Source of the DNA: Pycnopodia helianthoides
Lineage: Eukaryota; Echinodermata; Asteroidea; Forcipulatida; Asteriidae
Reading direction: 5' to 3'
Assembly: GCA_032158295.1 (NCBI GenBank)
Contig: CM063258.1
Span: 4,236,001-4,300,000 of the forward strand
Length of the DNA stretch: 64,000 bases
The notes beneath the pieces were generated by a model, which was not told where the DNA came from, did no database searches, and saw only the letters and a program-made list of their open reading frames with translations. Made by a program: the position numbers and the translations under genes. Shown in pieces: positions 1 to 11,483 of this stretch (position 1 is its first letter; each line of letters begins with the position of its first letter).

Positions 1-870
1 TGTCAGTAAGTCCACTTCTTAGTGTCAGTGAGTCGACTTCTTAGTGTCAGTAAGTCCACTTCTTAGTTTCAGTAAGTCCACTTCTTAGTGTCAGTGAGTC
101 AACTTCTTAGTGTCAGTAAGTCCACTTCTTAGTTTCAGTAAGTCCACTTCTTAGTGTCAGTGAGTCGACTTCTTAGTGTCAGTAAGTCCACTTCTTAGTT
201 TCAGTAAGTCCACTTCTTAGTGTCAGTGAGTCGACTTCTTAGTGTCAGTAAGTCCACTTCTTAGTTTCAGTAAGTCCACTTCTTAGTGTCAGTGAGTCGA
301 CTTCTTAGTGTCAGTAAGTCGACTTCTTAGTTTCAGTAAGTCGACTTCTTAGTTTCAGTAAGTAGACTTCTTAGTGTCAGTAAGTCGACTTCTTAGTTTC
401 AGTGAGTCGACTTCTTAGTTTCAGTAAGTCGACTTCTTAGTTTCAGTAAGTCGACTTCTTAGTTTCAGTAAGTCGACTTGCTGAGATAAATTAACACAGT
501 AAGTCGACTTCTTAGTGTCAGAAAAGCCTGGTTCATACTTCCTGCGAATGCGAATGCGAAGCAAATACTGACAAATTCGCAAACGAATAATTCGCAGCAG
601 TTGAGCTGTGCTCTACTCTTGCCAATTATTCGCAGCAAAAATAGAGTTGTGACATCAACATTTGCTTTGCATTTGCATTCGCAGGAAGTACGAACCGTTC
701 TTAAGTCGACTTCTTAGTGTCAGTAAGTCAACTTGGTGAGATAAATTTGGGGTCAAACAAATTTTGAAAAAAAAAGATCAACATTCTTTTACATTGATCA
801 TTCTGAATGGGCCCCTTAGTGTCAGTAAGTCCACTTGGTGAGATCAATAACTACAGTAAGTCGACTTCTT
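1..870. repeat. 22-bp minisatellite, interrupted
   Basis: A tandem unit of 22 bp, core AGTAAGTCCACTTCTTAGTGTC with variants GTCGAC, GTCCAC and GTTTCAG, fills about 1-510. Shorter runs return at about 700-735 and 815-870 after an inserted inverted-repeat element. The array may extend beyond the left edge. It lies in the INTS5 intron or its downstream part. Confidence 0.9.
530..696. mobile_element. 167-bp MITE with about 36-bp terminal inverted repeats
   Basis: Left end GGTTCATACTTCCTGCGAAT and right end ATTCGCAGGAAGTACGAACC are near-perfect inverted repeats that continue inward to GAAGCAAA/TTTGCTT. It has no coding capacity and is inserted in the 22-bp minisatellite. Confidence 0.8.
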
Positions 871-947
871 CTTGTCAGTAAGTCGCAAGACAAAATCTTG
901 ATCTCACAAACAAACACCAGAGCTTATCTGTGATCTTGGACACCCAC

Positions 948-1038
948 CTTGGAGGTCGTCGATTGTCGGATGAGTACGTAAGTCAAAATGTCTGTAGAGC
1001 AACTCTCTCCGCAGTGTACACCAATCAGACCAAGGAGT
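948..1038 (-). CDS. INTS5: INTS5 exon 10
   Basis: Encodes [20 protein letters not shown] to STTSK, matching the family's LLGLLSVY block. The AG before position 1038 is the only acceptor that keeps the frame. The exon 9/10 junction is several residues shorter than the human protein as I recall it. Confidence 0.8.
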
Positions 1039-4000
1039 CTCTGTAACCATGGTAACCTATATTTGCAGAATAATACAAAAAGATACAGCAATTAAGATTT
1101 TTGGGTCAAGAAATATTTTCTCCCCCCTACTGTCAGTAACATTTGTCAGTGAGTTGACAAACCATTTGAAACTTGAAGGGCTGTGTACCATGGACTGTGT
1201 ACTTTGTAGATGCTTTGGCATGAAGTATCACATGTTTCACTTCAGGACCATTTTGACTCGAATTAACCCTCCTGCCGATTGACCATTTGAAACATTCAGG
1301 CATGACACTCGACCCTCAAAATAAAAGTCAGAAAGTTATATTTTGTTTAAACTTGAAACTGAGAGTAAAAACCATGTACAGCGCATGCATCAATACGTTG
1401 TTGTAAAATGCGCTATATAAGAACCAGTTACTGTTATTATAGTTATTTTCAAAGAGCCATCAGAAAGCATGATCAGTCAAGCGTGTAAATTGTTTTGAAT
1501 GGTTAAAAAGTAACACCTACCAGAGTGTACCGGAGCTAATAAAGAGAATCTCTACATACGAACAAAAGAGTTAATAATTATACGAGGGTTGAGTTTGTGG
1601 TTTACCTGAAGTCGTTTGCCGTCAGGATGTCAGCGCACAGTGTGTTGGTGTACTTCTGGAGCTCTGATAGGAATGGGATCTGGGCGGCCTCCTGCATTGT
1701 TGTACCTGTCTGTTGAGCTAAGGAGAGGTTACCAGTCTGGCTGTACACAGATCGCTGTAAATCTAGCACAAGGAGATCCTACACGAAAAAAAAAGGCAAA
1801 ACAATTATCAAGAAAAATTTATCAAGAAAAATCCATCACCCAAAAATGTGATCCGGCATGAATGAATTATTTTGGGGGTTGAACAAGGAAAAAATGACTA
1901 GAGCAGGATTTGAACCAAGGACCTCCGGACAAAAGGGATTTTTTCAATGTCTTTGTCGAAGATATTGAATGGTCATACAGTTGGAGGGTGAAGCAAATTT
2001 ACTAAACCGGGTCCGTATCGGAAACCTACCAGTATCAGTGCGCAAGTCTTCTGCACATGCTCGTTGACCTCTGCGCCCTCGCCGCCATTGCAAGCTCGGT
2101 CCAGCAGGAAGCAGAGAAGCTTGAAGGCTCCGCTCCCCGATCGACAGATGAGATGGATGACCAGCGTCAAGAGACTGTCTTTGTCTTGTAGGAGGACGGA
2201 GGACTTGAAGAATTGCTCGGACAAGCGGTTCAAGACTTCAGGTGTCACTGCCGAAAAAAATGCACAACGTAATAATTGCAATTAACTGTCTCTGTGTGAG
2301 TAGAGCATTAAAACCCAGGCCCACTTGCCTACAGGGCCCAACTTCATAGAGCTGCTTAAGCACAAAAAGTTGCTCAGCAAAACAAAAATTATGCTTACCA
2401 GAACAAGGTTACCGGCCAAACTGCCATGTGACATGTACAATTCGTGACTGGTATCCAGCTAATTTCTGATTAGCAGAAAACTGTTAAGTAATATTCTCTG
2501 GTTAGGCAGCTCTATGAAAATGGGCCCTGGTGACCTCAATCTTGCATCCTCCTCCTGACAGATTTTGACAGATGGATGGTTTTATTTTACTCACATGCCT
2601 GCACAAAGTCTGTCGTGATAACTCTGAGCAGCATCGGTGACATGGTGGCCAGCTGGAGAAGGAACGGGACGGTAAACAGGTGCTGCTCCTCGTCGCTCTC
2701 TAGGCTCTCCTAAGAAAAGAAAAATCATACCATGAAGTCAGGGTTCCAGGCTAGATTAAAACAAGTTACCTAGTGAAACCTTGTCGGTTTGAAAAAACTG
2801 GAAGCTGAGTGCAATGACTTTGTATCTCAATGATGCAGCCTGGGCACAATTTCGTAGAGCTGCTTAAGCAGAAAATATTGCTTAACAATTTTCTGCTAAG
2901 CGGAAATCAGCAGGATACCAGTCACAAATTGAACATGTGACATGGTAGTAGGCTTGGGCGATACCACGATATTATCGAATATCGCGATACTAGTTCTGAA
3001 ACGATTATGATATCGGGTCACATTTTTTTTAATCGTGATATCGGTAAATCGCGATATCGTTAAGTATCGCGATGTATTTCCTAGCCGAGACAATCTTGCA
3101 ACAATAAATCTCCTTGTCAAGACGATATTGCAACAATAAATCTCCTAGTTGAGACGATTTGCTGCATCAAAGAGCTGTCAAAGAGTTGCAAGTCACAGAC
3201 CGCAACCGCAAGATTCCCTAACAGATCCGATCCGACGGGGTTTAGTCTTCGAAAAAACCAACATCAAAGCCTTAGCGATCAGGCGGTCTCACGCAGACGG
3301 GTGTTATCACGTGCGTTCCCGTGCGTGTTGCGGACGTGCGAGTAGCGTGATCTAATTAGTTATGCACACATAAACAACAGTCTGTCATGCGCAGTTAACA
3401 CATTAAATGTGTGTAAGTAATAGGCCCAGGTTTTCATACCATAGGTTTAGAGTAAAACCCGAAGAATAGGTGATTGGAACAACGGTAGAAATGATCAGTC
3501 AATCATAGCCACAACTCACAATGTGAGATTTGTAGTAGATTGACGGCATAAAGAAATAATCACGATTATATCAAATATCGCGATATATTCTCGACGATAT
3601 ATCGTGGCTGAGAAAAAGCGATATCGCCCAAGCTTACATGGTAGTTTGGCCGGTAACCTTATTATGGTAAGCATAATTTTGTTGTGCTTAGCTACTTTTT
3701 GTGCTTAAGCAGGCTCCAATTTTATAGAGCTGCTTAAGCACAAAAAAAAGCTAAGCACAACAAATTATGCTTACCAGAGTAAGGTTACTAGCCAAAATAC
3801 CATGCCCGAATGCACCAATTGTGACTGGTATCCTGCCCATTTCTGCTAAGCAGGAAATTGTTAAGCAATCTTCTCTGCTTCAGCGGCTCTATGAAATTGG
3901 GACCCTGGGCTACTAGATACGCTCGCTAAATACGAACCCAGTATTAACATGGACATTATTATACCTGAAATAATTCCAGTAAAGCTTTTCTGATGTCTTG

Positions 4001-7000
4001 TGAGTGCTGCGCCGCCAGGTGGCCCAGAATCCCCACCACGGACGCCATCTTGGGGACCTTCTTGTCCGAGGCCACCAAGCCTTGTGATTGGCTGTTGCAG
4101 AAGTCCTTCAGGCCACAGGAGAGGACACGTGTAATGATGGTGTTTGGGAAACATGACCTACATAGACAAACGAAGGGGGTAGATATTTTTGTTTAAACAT
4201 GGTAAATAGTAGTATTCTTTAACCCTCCTACTCTTGGTACGTTTATTTCCCCCAGTGAGTTGACCAACCATTTGAAACCAATATAACGGCGAAGGTTATG
4301 TATGATGGCAAAACTGTGCACAGAATGCAGGTATGGCATAAGTTTATCTATAATTCAAAACCACAGTGAATGATATTGAATGGTCAGTCAGTAGGAGGGT
4401 TTAACTTAATGTTGGAATCTTGACTAAATTTGAAATTCAACAAAAAAAGTTATAACGCACCGTCTGCAGAAATCAACTTCAATTGAAGGTTAGAATCGAA
4501 CCCTTCACCACATCAAGAAGATTCCTCGAAATACCTCAACTAACAACTCCAATAAGAATAATACTAATAATAATAACAATAATAACAATACCAGAGTCTT
4601 ATATAGCGCAGGTATCTACCAATAAGGTACTCAAGGCACTTGAAAATACACTTACAATACATCTACATCTAAATGACAAATAAAACAGGGTGTCCAAATA
4701 TAAAACAGCCCAAATAACTTCAGTTTAATTACAAGAAAGATGGATGAATAAACGGCAACTGTTTTCTCACCCAATGTGCGCCACCACCCAGTCAAAGTGT
4801 GGTGAGTGTTGCACAGAGGTGTCTAACAGTGCGTCCACGCAGAGGTCCGGACAGGTCCCAACCATCGCCGCAAAGCACTGTGAGGCCACGTCCATCAGCG
4901 TCCTTGTTGCTGTCACAAAAGGATACAAATCAAAATAAGAAGTAATTATAAATAAATAGTAAACTTGCGGGATACAACCATGTATTAGATCTCTTTTGTG
5001 GAGTGTTGGCTCTGAAAAGAGCCGGTGAAGTCACGACATTTCGAACAGTATCATTCTCCTGAAGACTGGGTAAATTTTCAATCAATTTTGGAGTGAACAA
5101 AGAAAAATTGACTAAAGCAGGACTTGGACCTGCAGTCTCTACCAACTGAGCTATCTAGCCTTAAAGACCAGTTGACTGAAAAATGGCAACACGTGATCTT
5201 TGCTGAAATTCGTTTAAAATGTTTTCAATCAATAAGGAAATTGAGATCACATGAGAGTAAACAGATTTTAATTGTGTAAAAAAAAAATAATAATTATAAA
5301 CAGCCCTCTCCGGTGCTTTTTAGAAAGATTTTCCCGAAAAGGCATGTTGCGTCATCACTCATTGTTATGTCATTTTTGGGAGCTCCATTTTGTATAGCCA
5401 CTTTGTTGCACCATGGAGGTATAACAAAGCAACATCCCACAGATGACGTCAAAGTATTGTCATTTTGACGCACGCTGTCAACGGCAGAAGTGAAGCTAAA
5501 TTTTCAAAACCTTGAAGTTGGGGCCCAATTTTTTGTTACGATAATTACAAAAAATTCAGAAGTGTAAAAATATCAAAACTACATTTAAATGATAAACAAA
5601 CACATTGTAAAGAAGAATAAATAGTGTCCCCATTAACAAAAAATTGGTTTTAGAAGCTGTTTAAATATCAAGATAAACAAAACGCAACCAGTACTACAAC
5701 AGTTATGACAGTCATGGAATTTAATTTTCAAATAAATGAAGCCACCTTCCTTGAAATGGGGGAGGGGGGGGGCACTGGAAAATGACATCAAGGCCAAGAT
5801 AAGGGCAACAGAAACAATAGCCTGTGGTTCCCCCTCAAGTAAAATGAACAGTTCCTTTTTACCTTTGCACGTCATCCACAACTGGAGCAGTTCATTGAGA
5901 CTGGAGGGGTGTGGCACTCCTCTACGACCGGCATAGGTGCTACTGATCTGACCCAAAAGGTCAATTGACCACTATGAAAGACAAGGGTCAAATAAAAGAA
6001 CAAATTCATCCAAATTGAACAAACACTTTATATGTAAAGCTCAATTAAAGCAAGTGACTTAAAACACTTCCTTCCTAAGACTAGTAGAGCCCAACACCCC
6101 AAATGTTGGATTCTGATTATTGTGGCAAAAATGCAAGCCCTCCCTAAGTATGATTACTTTGAAAGAGCAGAACTTTTAAGCATTGACTTGTGACCTTGCA
6201 AGTCGATGTACCAGACATTATTCAAATCAACCTCGCAAATGGCTCAGTGAAATAAAGTGGCTAGTGATAAATGTGTACAAAGACACTTTACAAAACTTAC
6301 ATAACAATTTTTTAACAATTAATATTTTGTAAAATTATTATTATTAATATAGTTCTGGTAATGAAACCAAGGATGCCTCATAATCACTGTGGCTCGCAAG
6401 GCTGAGAAAACCTGTAAACACAGGTACTTGCTATGTGAACAAGAAACACCCAGTTTAACCCCTACTCTTCCACGATGAGTGTTCTGGGTTCTTCTACGTG
6501 CACTAACAATCCTAGTACACAGGACCTATGGGTTAATATCCCATTCGAAGTATCTTGCCTAAAAACACAAGTGCCATGACCGGGACTCGAACCCACACTC
6601 TGCTGATCAGAAACACCAGAGCTTGAGTCTGGTGCTCTTAACCGCTCAGCCACGACACACAACAAATATTGTTAATACAACCAAAAAAAAACACAACCCT
6701 TGCAACTCTGTTGAGACTGTGTAAGAGAATAAAAGAGACCGGGACTCGAACCCACACTCTGCTGATCAGAGAAAACACCAGAGCTCGAGTCTGGTGCTCT
6801 TAACCGCTCAACCACGACACACCACAAATATTGTTAATACATCCGTAAAACACAACCCTTGCAACTTTGTTGAGACTGTGTAAGAGAATAAAAGAGACCG
6901 GGACTCGAACCCACACCACCAAATAATGTTAATACATCCGAAAAACACAACCCTTGCAACTCTCTTGAGATTGTGTGAAGAGAGTAAAAGAGTAAAAGAG

Positions 7001-9380
7001 TAAGGAGTAAGAAACTTACTGCTGAGATGAACGGCGCCCAAGCCTCTGCGTTTGTGTTGATGAAATTAGACAACACTTCATTGATGTCTTGAATGACTCC
7101 ATCTAAGTTAAGACCGGTGCTGGCTGCAAAGATGGACACAAGTTCAACAGACCAAATGGAATATTAATGTAAATTGGGATTCACAAAGCTACTACTAAAT
7201 TGAAAACAAATTGCAGTAACTTTCTTTAGAGTGCCAAGATTGGGTCTCCTGACAAGAGGGCAAGCTTGATCGTTCTGTGAAAATGTAGGTCTACATTTCA
7301 CTAATAAAACCATCAAACGTCAGACCTGATGCTTTGTTTTTTGAAAGGGCAAGGGCACCGAGGCATTTTCTCCTTGGTAAAGGGCACCTCAATGAGGAAA
7401 TTGTAAATTTCTATTGGAACATTCAAGGGGTACCAAGGCCATTGCCAGGGGCGACGGAGGAAATTGCCACAGTGAAGTATCAGACTTAAACTGTACATCT
7501 TAATTTTTATGATAACGATAGCTGGTCGATGTAAGGTATGTAGCTAGCCACTTGAGGGTGTGATGATACACTACATTACCAATTTGATTTCAAGTCTAGT
7601 TTTAAAAGGTTCAAACTGGTGACCTGGAAGCTGAAGAACTTGGCAGTCTCCAGTAAGTTTTGGGTAATTTTTACTTCTTTTGAAAAAAAATCTTCAAGCA
7701 AAAGGTATATATCAAGCAATCTAAATGGTCATGGAGATCTTTTCTGTCTGCTTTTCTATGAGCGCATTAGATTGCATAAGTGGTGAAAATTCGGCAAATC
7801 TGGACACTACCTTGATAGAAATAGCTGAAATTGCAACAGAGCCCAAATCGTACACATATTTCTTAGTAACAGGGACTGTCAGGGAAGACGGTTAGAAATG
7901 ATGGCAACTACACGTATAGTTTAATGCATTCATCACATTGCCAGATTGCAGGCTGGCATAGTTTATCTAGATTCAGAATCACAGTGGATGATATTGAATG
8001 ATCATTCTCAGTTCAATGATGACACAATACACACCTTCTCCTTCTAGCTCAAACAGATACGAATTAACGCTCTCGTCGAACACATGGCATAGATGCTCCA
8101 GTACGGCAGTCCGTGCGGCCGGTAGCGTACGCAGTAAATGTAGAGCGCATCGAGCGTGCTCCTCACTGGATAGTTTGTGACCAGACCGGGCATGGGTTCC
8201 TTTGACAAAGCTACGAATGGAGATTAACAGCTCCTGAAATTGTAGAATCATTACAAATGAATGTTACTACAGCCTAGCTGTGATAATCGTAACCCGCCAA
8301 CTTCACGGTTCCTGACCAGACTGCCAGGGAGGAGAGTTACGATCACTGCGAGCTACTACAACTATGGAGAAAGGAAACTTTAAAATCTCAAAAAACCTTC
8401 AAAAAGCAAGGTGTAGGTATGTGAAGATCCGCATCGATCGCGGCCGCTATTTTCTGTCAGATTTCTGTTCCGCATCTATTTCGTGCGCGCTGGGCACACC
8501 CCCATAAATTTGCATTCTAATTGGCAGTCGGCGATGTCGATGTTGTGGAAAATCGATGATGACGTAGTGGAGAATCCCCTCTTTATCCTCCAAGTTTTTC
8601 CGAATTGATGTTGAAAAAATTACAAGTTTTTACGGCACAAATATCACTCTACTGCTGAACCTTACATTATTAAAAGGTAACCTTGCATATTAATTGTTAT
8701 TACATCTTTAATATCTCAAAGTTTCGTCATTTTTTAAGGAAGAGAACTGACCCCCTCGCGGCCCCCTTGACTCTAACAAGATACACATTGCCTGCAAGTT
8801 TCATTGAGATATCTTGATTAACGAAGGAACGTTTGGCGTTTTCGGTCACAAAATTCCAATCAATTACCTGTAAAAAGATAAATGACGCTAATTTACGAGC
8901 TTCAAATGCTTGTAATTTCTTTATCAATTAAGATATCTCAATAAATTTGGTATCAATGTGTAGGATTTTTCAAGCTCTTTCCAGTGGTACTAATTGTATT
9001 GGTATTAGTTCACTTTGAATTCACATACCTACAACTAGGTTCACTTTGAAACATCATGATCTGATATATGAACATAGCATTTTGAAATTGCATTTTTATT
9101 ACCGAAGTGTTACTATAACCAGAAAACACCTGAGAACAACTGAAAAACACGGAAACTAACCAAAAAACTACCTCAAATAAACAATAAACCTGATGACAAT
9201 AATTAATATTAATAATAATATTCAATATTTAATAACAATTAACATTGAAATTGAATGATTGATTTGTCAATAATTTGTAAATAAATGATTGATCAGTCAT
9301 TCAGTGAATACAGAATAGTCACAGTGGGAAGTTGTTTCACCATATTTATATACCTCTGGTGATGCAGGTAGAGTAGACAT
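948..9380 (-). CDS. INTS5: Integrator complex subunit 5 (N-terminal part, 10 exons)
   Basis: INTS5 is an alpha-solenoid subunit of the nuclear Integrator complex, which cleaves snRNA 3' ends and ends promoter-proximal Pol II transcription. Ten exons join in frame: 9354-9380, 8035-8233, 7020-7123, 5863-5971, 4771-4909, 3965-4157, 2595-2709, 2030-2247, 1606-1754 and 948-1038, totalling 1,344 nt or 448 residues. Recognition rests on blocks I recall from vertebrate INTS5: [36 protein letters not shown] then [51 protein letters not shown] and [13 protein letters not shown]. The ATG at 9380 gives MSTLPASPE, then a GT donor, and the join to ELLISIRS matches the family N-terminus. The vertebrate protein is about 1,000 residues, so slightly more than half lies off the left edge. 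No frame break was seen. Confidence 0.93.
1390..1440 (+). repeat. LINE 3'-tail relic
   Basis: TGCGCTATATAAGAACCAGT followed by a degenerate TTATTAT tail resembles the 3' ends of the LINEs near 39600 and 53800. No coding part is retained. Confidence 0.5.
1606..1754 (-). CDS. INTS5: INTS5 exon 9
   Basis: Encodes [10 protein letters not shown] to [19 protein letters not shown]. Acceptor TTTACAG, donor GTAAAC, ends in phase 2. Confidence 0.87.
2030..2247 (-). CDS. INTS5: INTS5 exon 8
   Basis: Encodes [12 protein letters not shown] through [20 protein letters not shown] to KTCALIL. Acceptor TCGGCAG, donor GTAGGT, ends in phase 0. Confidence 0.92.
2334..2527. mobile_element. Foldback MITE, GGGCCCAA family, copy 1
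   Basis: Begins GGGCCCAACTTCATAGAGCT and ends AGCTCTATGAAAATGGGCCC, so the whole 194 bp is a long imperfect palindrome. It lies in the INTS5 intron between exons 7 and 8. This is the commonest repeat of the window. Confidence 0.85.
2595..2709 (-). CDS. INTS5: INTS5 exon 7
   Basis: Encodes an acidic start, then [20 protein letters not shown], matching the family's [12 protein letters not shown] block. Ends in phase 1. Confidence 0.91.
2842..3716. mobile_element. GGGCCCAA foldback MITE, split by a hAT-like MITE
   Basis: The left half (2842-2948) and right half (3637-3716) align to other family copies only when the 688 bp between them are removed. It is followed directly by another copy. Confidence 0.85.
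2949..3636. mobile_element. hAT-like MITE with perfect 8-bp target duplication
   Basis: Terminal inverted repeats TAGGCTTGGGCGATA and TATCGCCCAAGCTTA are flanked on both sides by CATGGTAG (2941-2948 and 3637-3644), the 8-bp duplication typical of hAT elements. The interior is rich in TATCGCGATA-like palindromes. No transposase ORF is present. Confidence 0.88.
3712..3905. mobile_element. GGGCCCAA foldback MITE, copy 3
   Basis: Runs from CCAATTTTATAGAGCTGCTT to GCGGCTCTATGAAATTGGGA, and abuts the preceding split copy. Lies just outside INTS5 exon 6. Confidence 0.8.
3965..4157 (-). CDS. INTS5: INTS5 exon 6
   Basis: Encodes [20 protein letters not shown] and [21 protein letters not shown] frame-shifted reading of the same DNA is also open but has no family match. 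Confidence 0.93.
4221..4402. mobile_element. MITE ending AACCCTCCTACT
   Basis: Left end AACCCTCCTACTCTTGGTAC, right end CAGTCAGTAGGAGGGTTT; inverted repeats of about 12 bp. Relatives lie at 16364, 49019 and, broken up, near 55000. Confidence 0.75.
4771..4909 (-). CDS. INTS5: INTS5 exon 5
   Basis: Encodes [13 protein letters not shown] and [17 protein letters not shown]. Acceptor GTGACAG, donor GTGAGA, ends in phase 2. Confidence 0.93.
5083..5165 (-). repeat. tRNA-derived SINE fragment
   Basis: On the minus strand GGCTAGATAGCTCAGTTGGT is a tRNA A-box region. It is a partial copy of the SINE at 16078 with a damaged B box. Confidence 0.6.
5863..5971 (-). CDS. INTS5: INTS5 exon 4
   Basis: Encodes [20 protein letters not shown] through [13 protein letters not shown]. 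This is one of the most conserved stretches of the family. Ends in phase 1. Confidence 0.94.
6440..6960 (-). repeat. tRNA-Leu-like SINE cluster
   Basis: Two minus-strand tRNA-like heads (about 6570-6660 and 6740-6825) read GTCGTGGCTGAGCGGTTAAG, then a 5-bp anticodon stem with loop CTCAAGC (anticodon CAA), then GGGTTCGAGTCCCGGTC. A third degraded unit follows. The extended SINE body and multiple linked copies argue against functional tRNA genes. Confidence 0.65.
7020..7123 (-). CDS. INTS5: INTS5 exon 3
   Basis: Encodes [20 protein letters not shown] and WAPFISA. Acceptor TTTGCAG, donor GTAAGT, phase 1 in and phase 0 out. Confidence 0.92.
7313..7480. mobile_element. Diverged AGGCCTGGAATTTC-family MITE
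   Basis: Contains the GAAAGGGCAAGGGCACCGAG and GGTACCAAGGCCATTGCCAG blocks of the elements at 11484 and 50377, but its ends are degraded. Confidence 0.45.
8035..8233 (-). CDS. INTS5: INTS5 exon 2
   Basis: Encodes ELLISIRS through the [19 protein letters not shown] block to FELEGE. Acceptor TTTCAG, donor GTGTGT, ends in phase 1. Confidence 0.93.
8234..9353 (-). other. INTS5 intron 1, no feature recognised
   Basis: About 1.1 kb between the start exon and exon 2. It is AT-rich past 8600. Nothing coding or clearly repetitive was identified. Confidence 0.5.
9354..9380 (-). CDS. INTS5: INTS5 exon 1 (start exon)
   Basis: A 27-nt coding exon for MSTLPASPE followed by donor GTATAT, ending in phase 0. 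It is the only upstream ATG whose frame joins the next exon cleanly. Confidence 0.8.
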
Positions 9381-9775
9381 GTCCTCAGCAATTGTTTTCA
9401 TTTCAGGTACAAAACTTTAACTGAAAAAGTTGGAAATTCTAGAAGAAAAATCAAACCCTGTCTGGATCTCGCACACACATAATTAACACACACACTACGC
9501 GCGCTCCCAGCCACATTAATATTAGTCGGGTCTCTAGCTGTGCTTTTAAAAAACGTGTTCATAAATCTGTGACGAGAAAGGGGGCCGTCCACACCTCCAA
9601 AACACTGGAGGGCGCTATTTATTTTACCTGTGTGTAGAATTTTGTGGAATCGCGCATAAACACACAAGAGGCTTGGCATGTCGAACGCGGCTCCTTCGCG
9701 ATGTGACTCTGAACTTTGTAAACCAAAATGTTTATTTGCTTTTATTCTGTAAGACGCTTTCAGATATTGGCAACT

Positions 9776-11307
9776 ATGGCATTTGTCAGACGATTTTGCT
9801 CATCAGCTGTAAGTACAGTCCACTATTAAGTTTGATGTTATCAACACTGAAATTTTAAGCTTCAAAGCTCACACATGCAAGTTGAGTTTGTCAGGCATGG
9901 ATGATGAAAGTAAATAAACCAAGGCAAAAAGTAGGCGGGGCGGACAGGGAGGGGAGGGCGAGTGTGATCTCTTGCCTTTTAATTATTTTTCAAGTGAAAT
10001 GTTTGATCTGAATTCTTACCTCAGTACCTCAGACCAAAGTCAAACTTCTTTCTTCATTTATACTATAAAACTTGAGAAGATATCGTTCGTAGCGTGTCGT
10101 ATTCGAGTGGTCTAGCGCACCAAATTCAAGTTGTGGTGGCTGAGTCAACACAATGTGGGTTCGAATTTTGCTATGGCACGTGTGTCCTTGAGCAAGACAC
10201 TTAACTATAGTTACTCCTCAACGTTGATGTCCTAACTTATGCCTGGATCCTGCCGAGTAAAGAAGTAGAAGTAGAAGTAGAATTACTAAGACAATAATCA
10301 GTAAGAGTATCTCTGAGCCAGTTTAGTAAAAGACTAAAAAATACATAAAGAGGAATCCATTCATAATACAAAACATGTACACAAATGAATTACAACTGAA
10401 TGGACAGTTATAACATATATACACATTGATAAACATTTAGTTAAACTGTTAGGTCCAGGAAACCACAAAATGTCAAGTTTACAAATACCCAGTGGAATTG
10501 AAGAATTCTAGCTGACTATTATTACTAAACGTTGGTATATTTATGTTTTCAAGGAGTTGGGTATCACAGCACCGGAAAGCGTCTCTCCAGAGGGTTGGAC
10601 TTCTCATCTCGGTTGGGCAGCAGTCGGGCAAATGGAACGTCTTCTGTCAATAGAGGGAGTAAACACTCTCCCTTACACATATACTTCTCAAAGCTGAGGC
10701 CTGCTATGATCAGCAAAGAGGCAATGACTCAAGAAGCTTGGTACAACCGACACCGATCGCGCTCTTTGCACTGGGACAGGAGGGAAACGTCTCTCATGTG
10801 CTTGCAAGATCCTCCGATGAAGGTTCGGCAATCTCCAACACCCCAAGGAGGAGGAGGGATTGAAAGATGACATTAACAAAGAAGAGCTGCCTGTGTTGGT
10901 GCGGGTCGAAGGTAGCACCATCAATCATGTCCTGTCCATGTTGACGTCCACACTGCCAGTCCACGATAGCCTGAGGGAGGTCACTGCGACGCTGCGCAGA
11001 CTCTCGGCATCCATGCACGTCCAGAGCGTCCTCGAGACGGCGGCCAGACCGCGCCAAGAGTGCAGCGACGACATCATCATTCGGAACCAGCCAGTCAAAG
11101 ACACAGCTCTGACAAGTTCGTCCACACTGCCCCGACTGATGCTCTTCCCCAAATTTAATCGATTTCATGTTGAACGAGACTTCTTAAACCCAAGGCTTGA
11201 TAACCTGAGGTGTATCAAACCAGATGTCCCTAATTCTGTGAGAAACTCAAACCTGCAAATATACAGGAAGCCACAGGAAGTCAAGCGAGGGTGCATTTGT
11301 ATTTCAA
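9776..11307 (+). CDS. Possible 5' exons of the C6orf136 homologue (tentative)
   Basis: 9776-9808 reads MAFVRRFCSSA before a strong GTAAGT donor, which would suit a mitochondrial presequence. An ORF at about 10820-11307 (KEEEGLKDDINKEELPVLVR onward) ends at a GTAAGC donor whose phase fits the acceptor at 11694. Around 10554-10820 all three plus frames are partly open and none links cleanly, so exon limits here are not resolved. A minus-strand ORF over 10794-11168 is the alternative reading. Confidence 0.3.
10088..10260 (+). repeat. tRNA-Leu-like SINE
   Basis: GTGTCGTATTCGAGTGGTCT ... GTGGGTTCGAATTTTGCTAT, then TGTCCTTGAGCAAGACACTT, match the SINE at 54250-54685 in opposite orientation. Confidence 0.6.
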
Positions 11308-11483
11308 GTAAGCCATATGTTTCCAAAAAACATTTAAGGTATAAAAAGAAAACAATTTGATCGGAAATAAAAATTCACCTGTAAGCCTACAAACCCCCCC
11401 CTCCCCCACCTACCCTCCCCGAAATAAAAAAAAAACAAGACGGAGAAAGTACAGATTTTAAAATGAGAAGATTTGATGAAGAC

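Noticed and set aside
6560..6830. tRNA-Leu(CAA) genes on the minus strand
   Set aside because: The tRNA-like heads are joined to a dispersed SINE body found also at 10088 and 54250, and occur as decayed tandem copies.
10794..11168. Minus-strand ORF of 124 codons
   Set aside because: No family likeness; the opposite strand fits the C6orf136-like gene direction better, though this is not proven.
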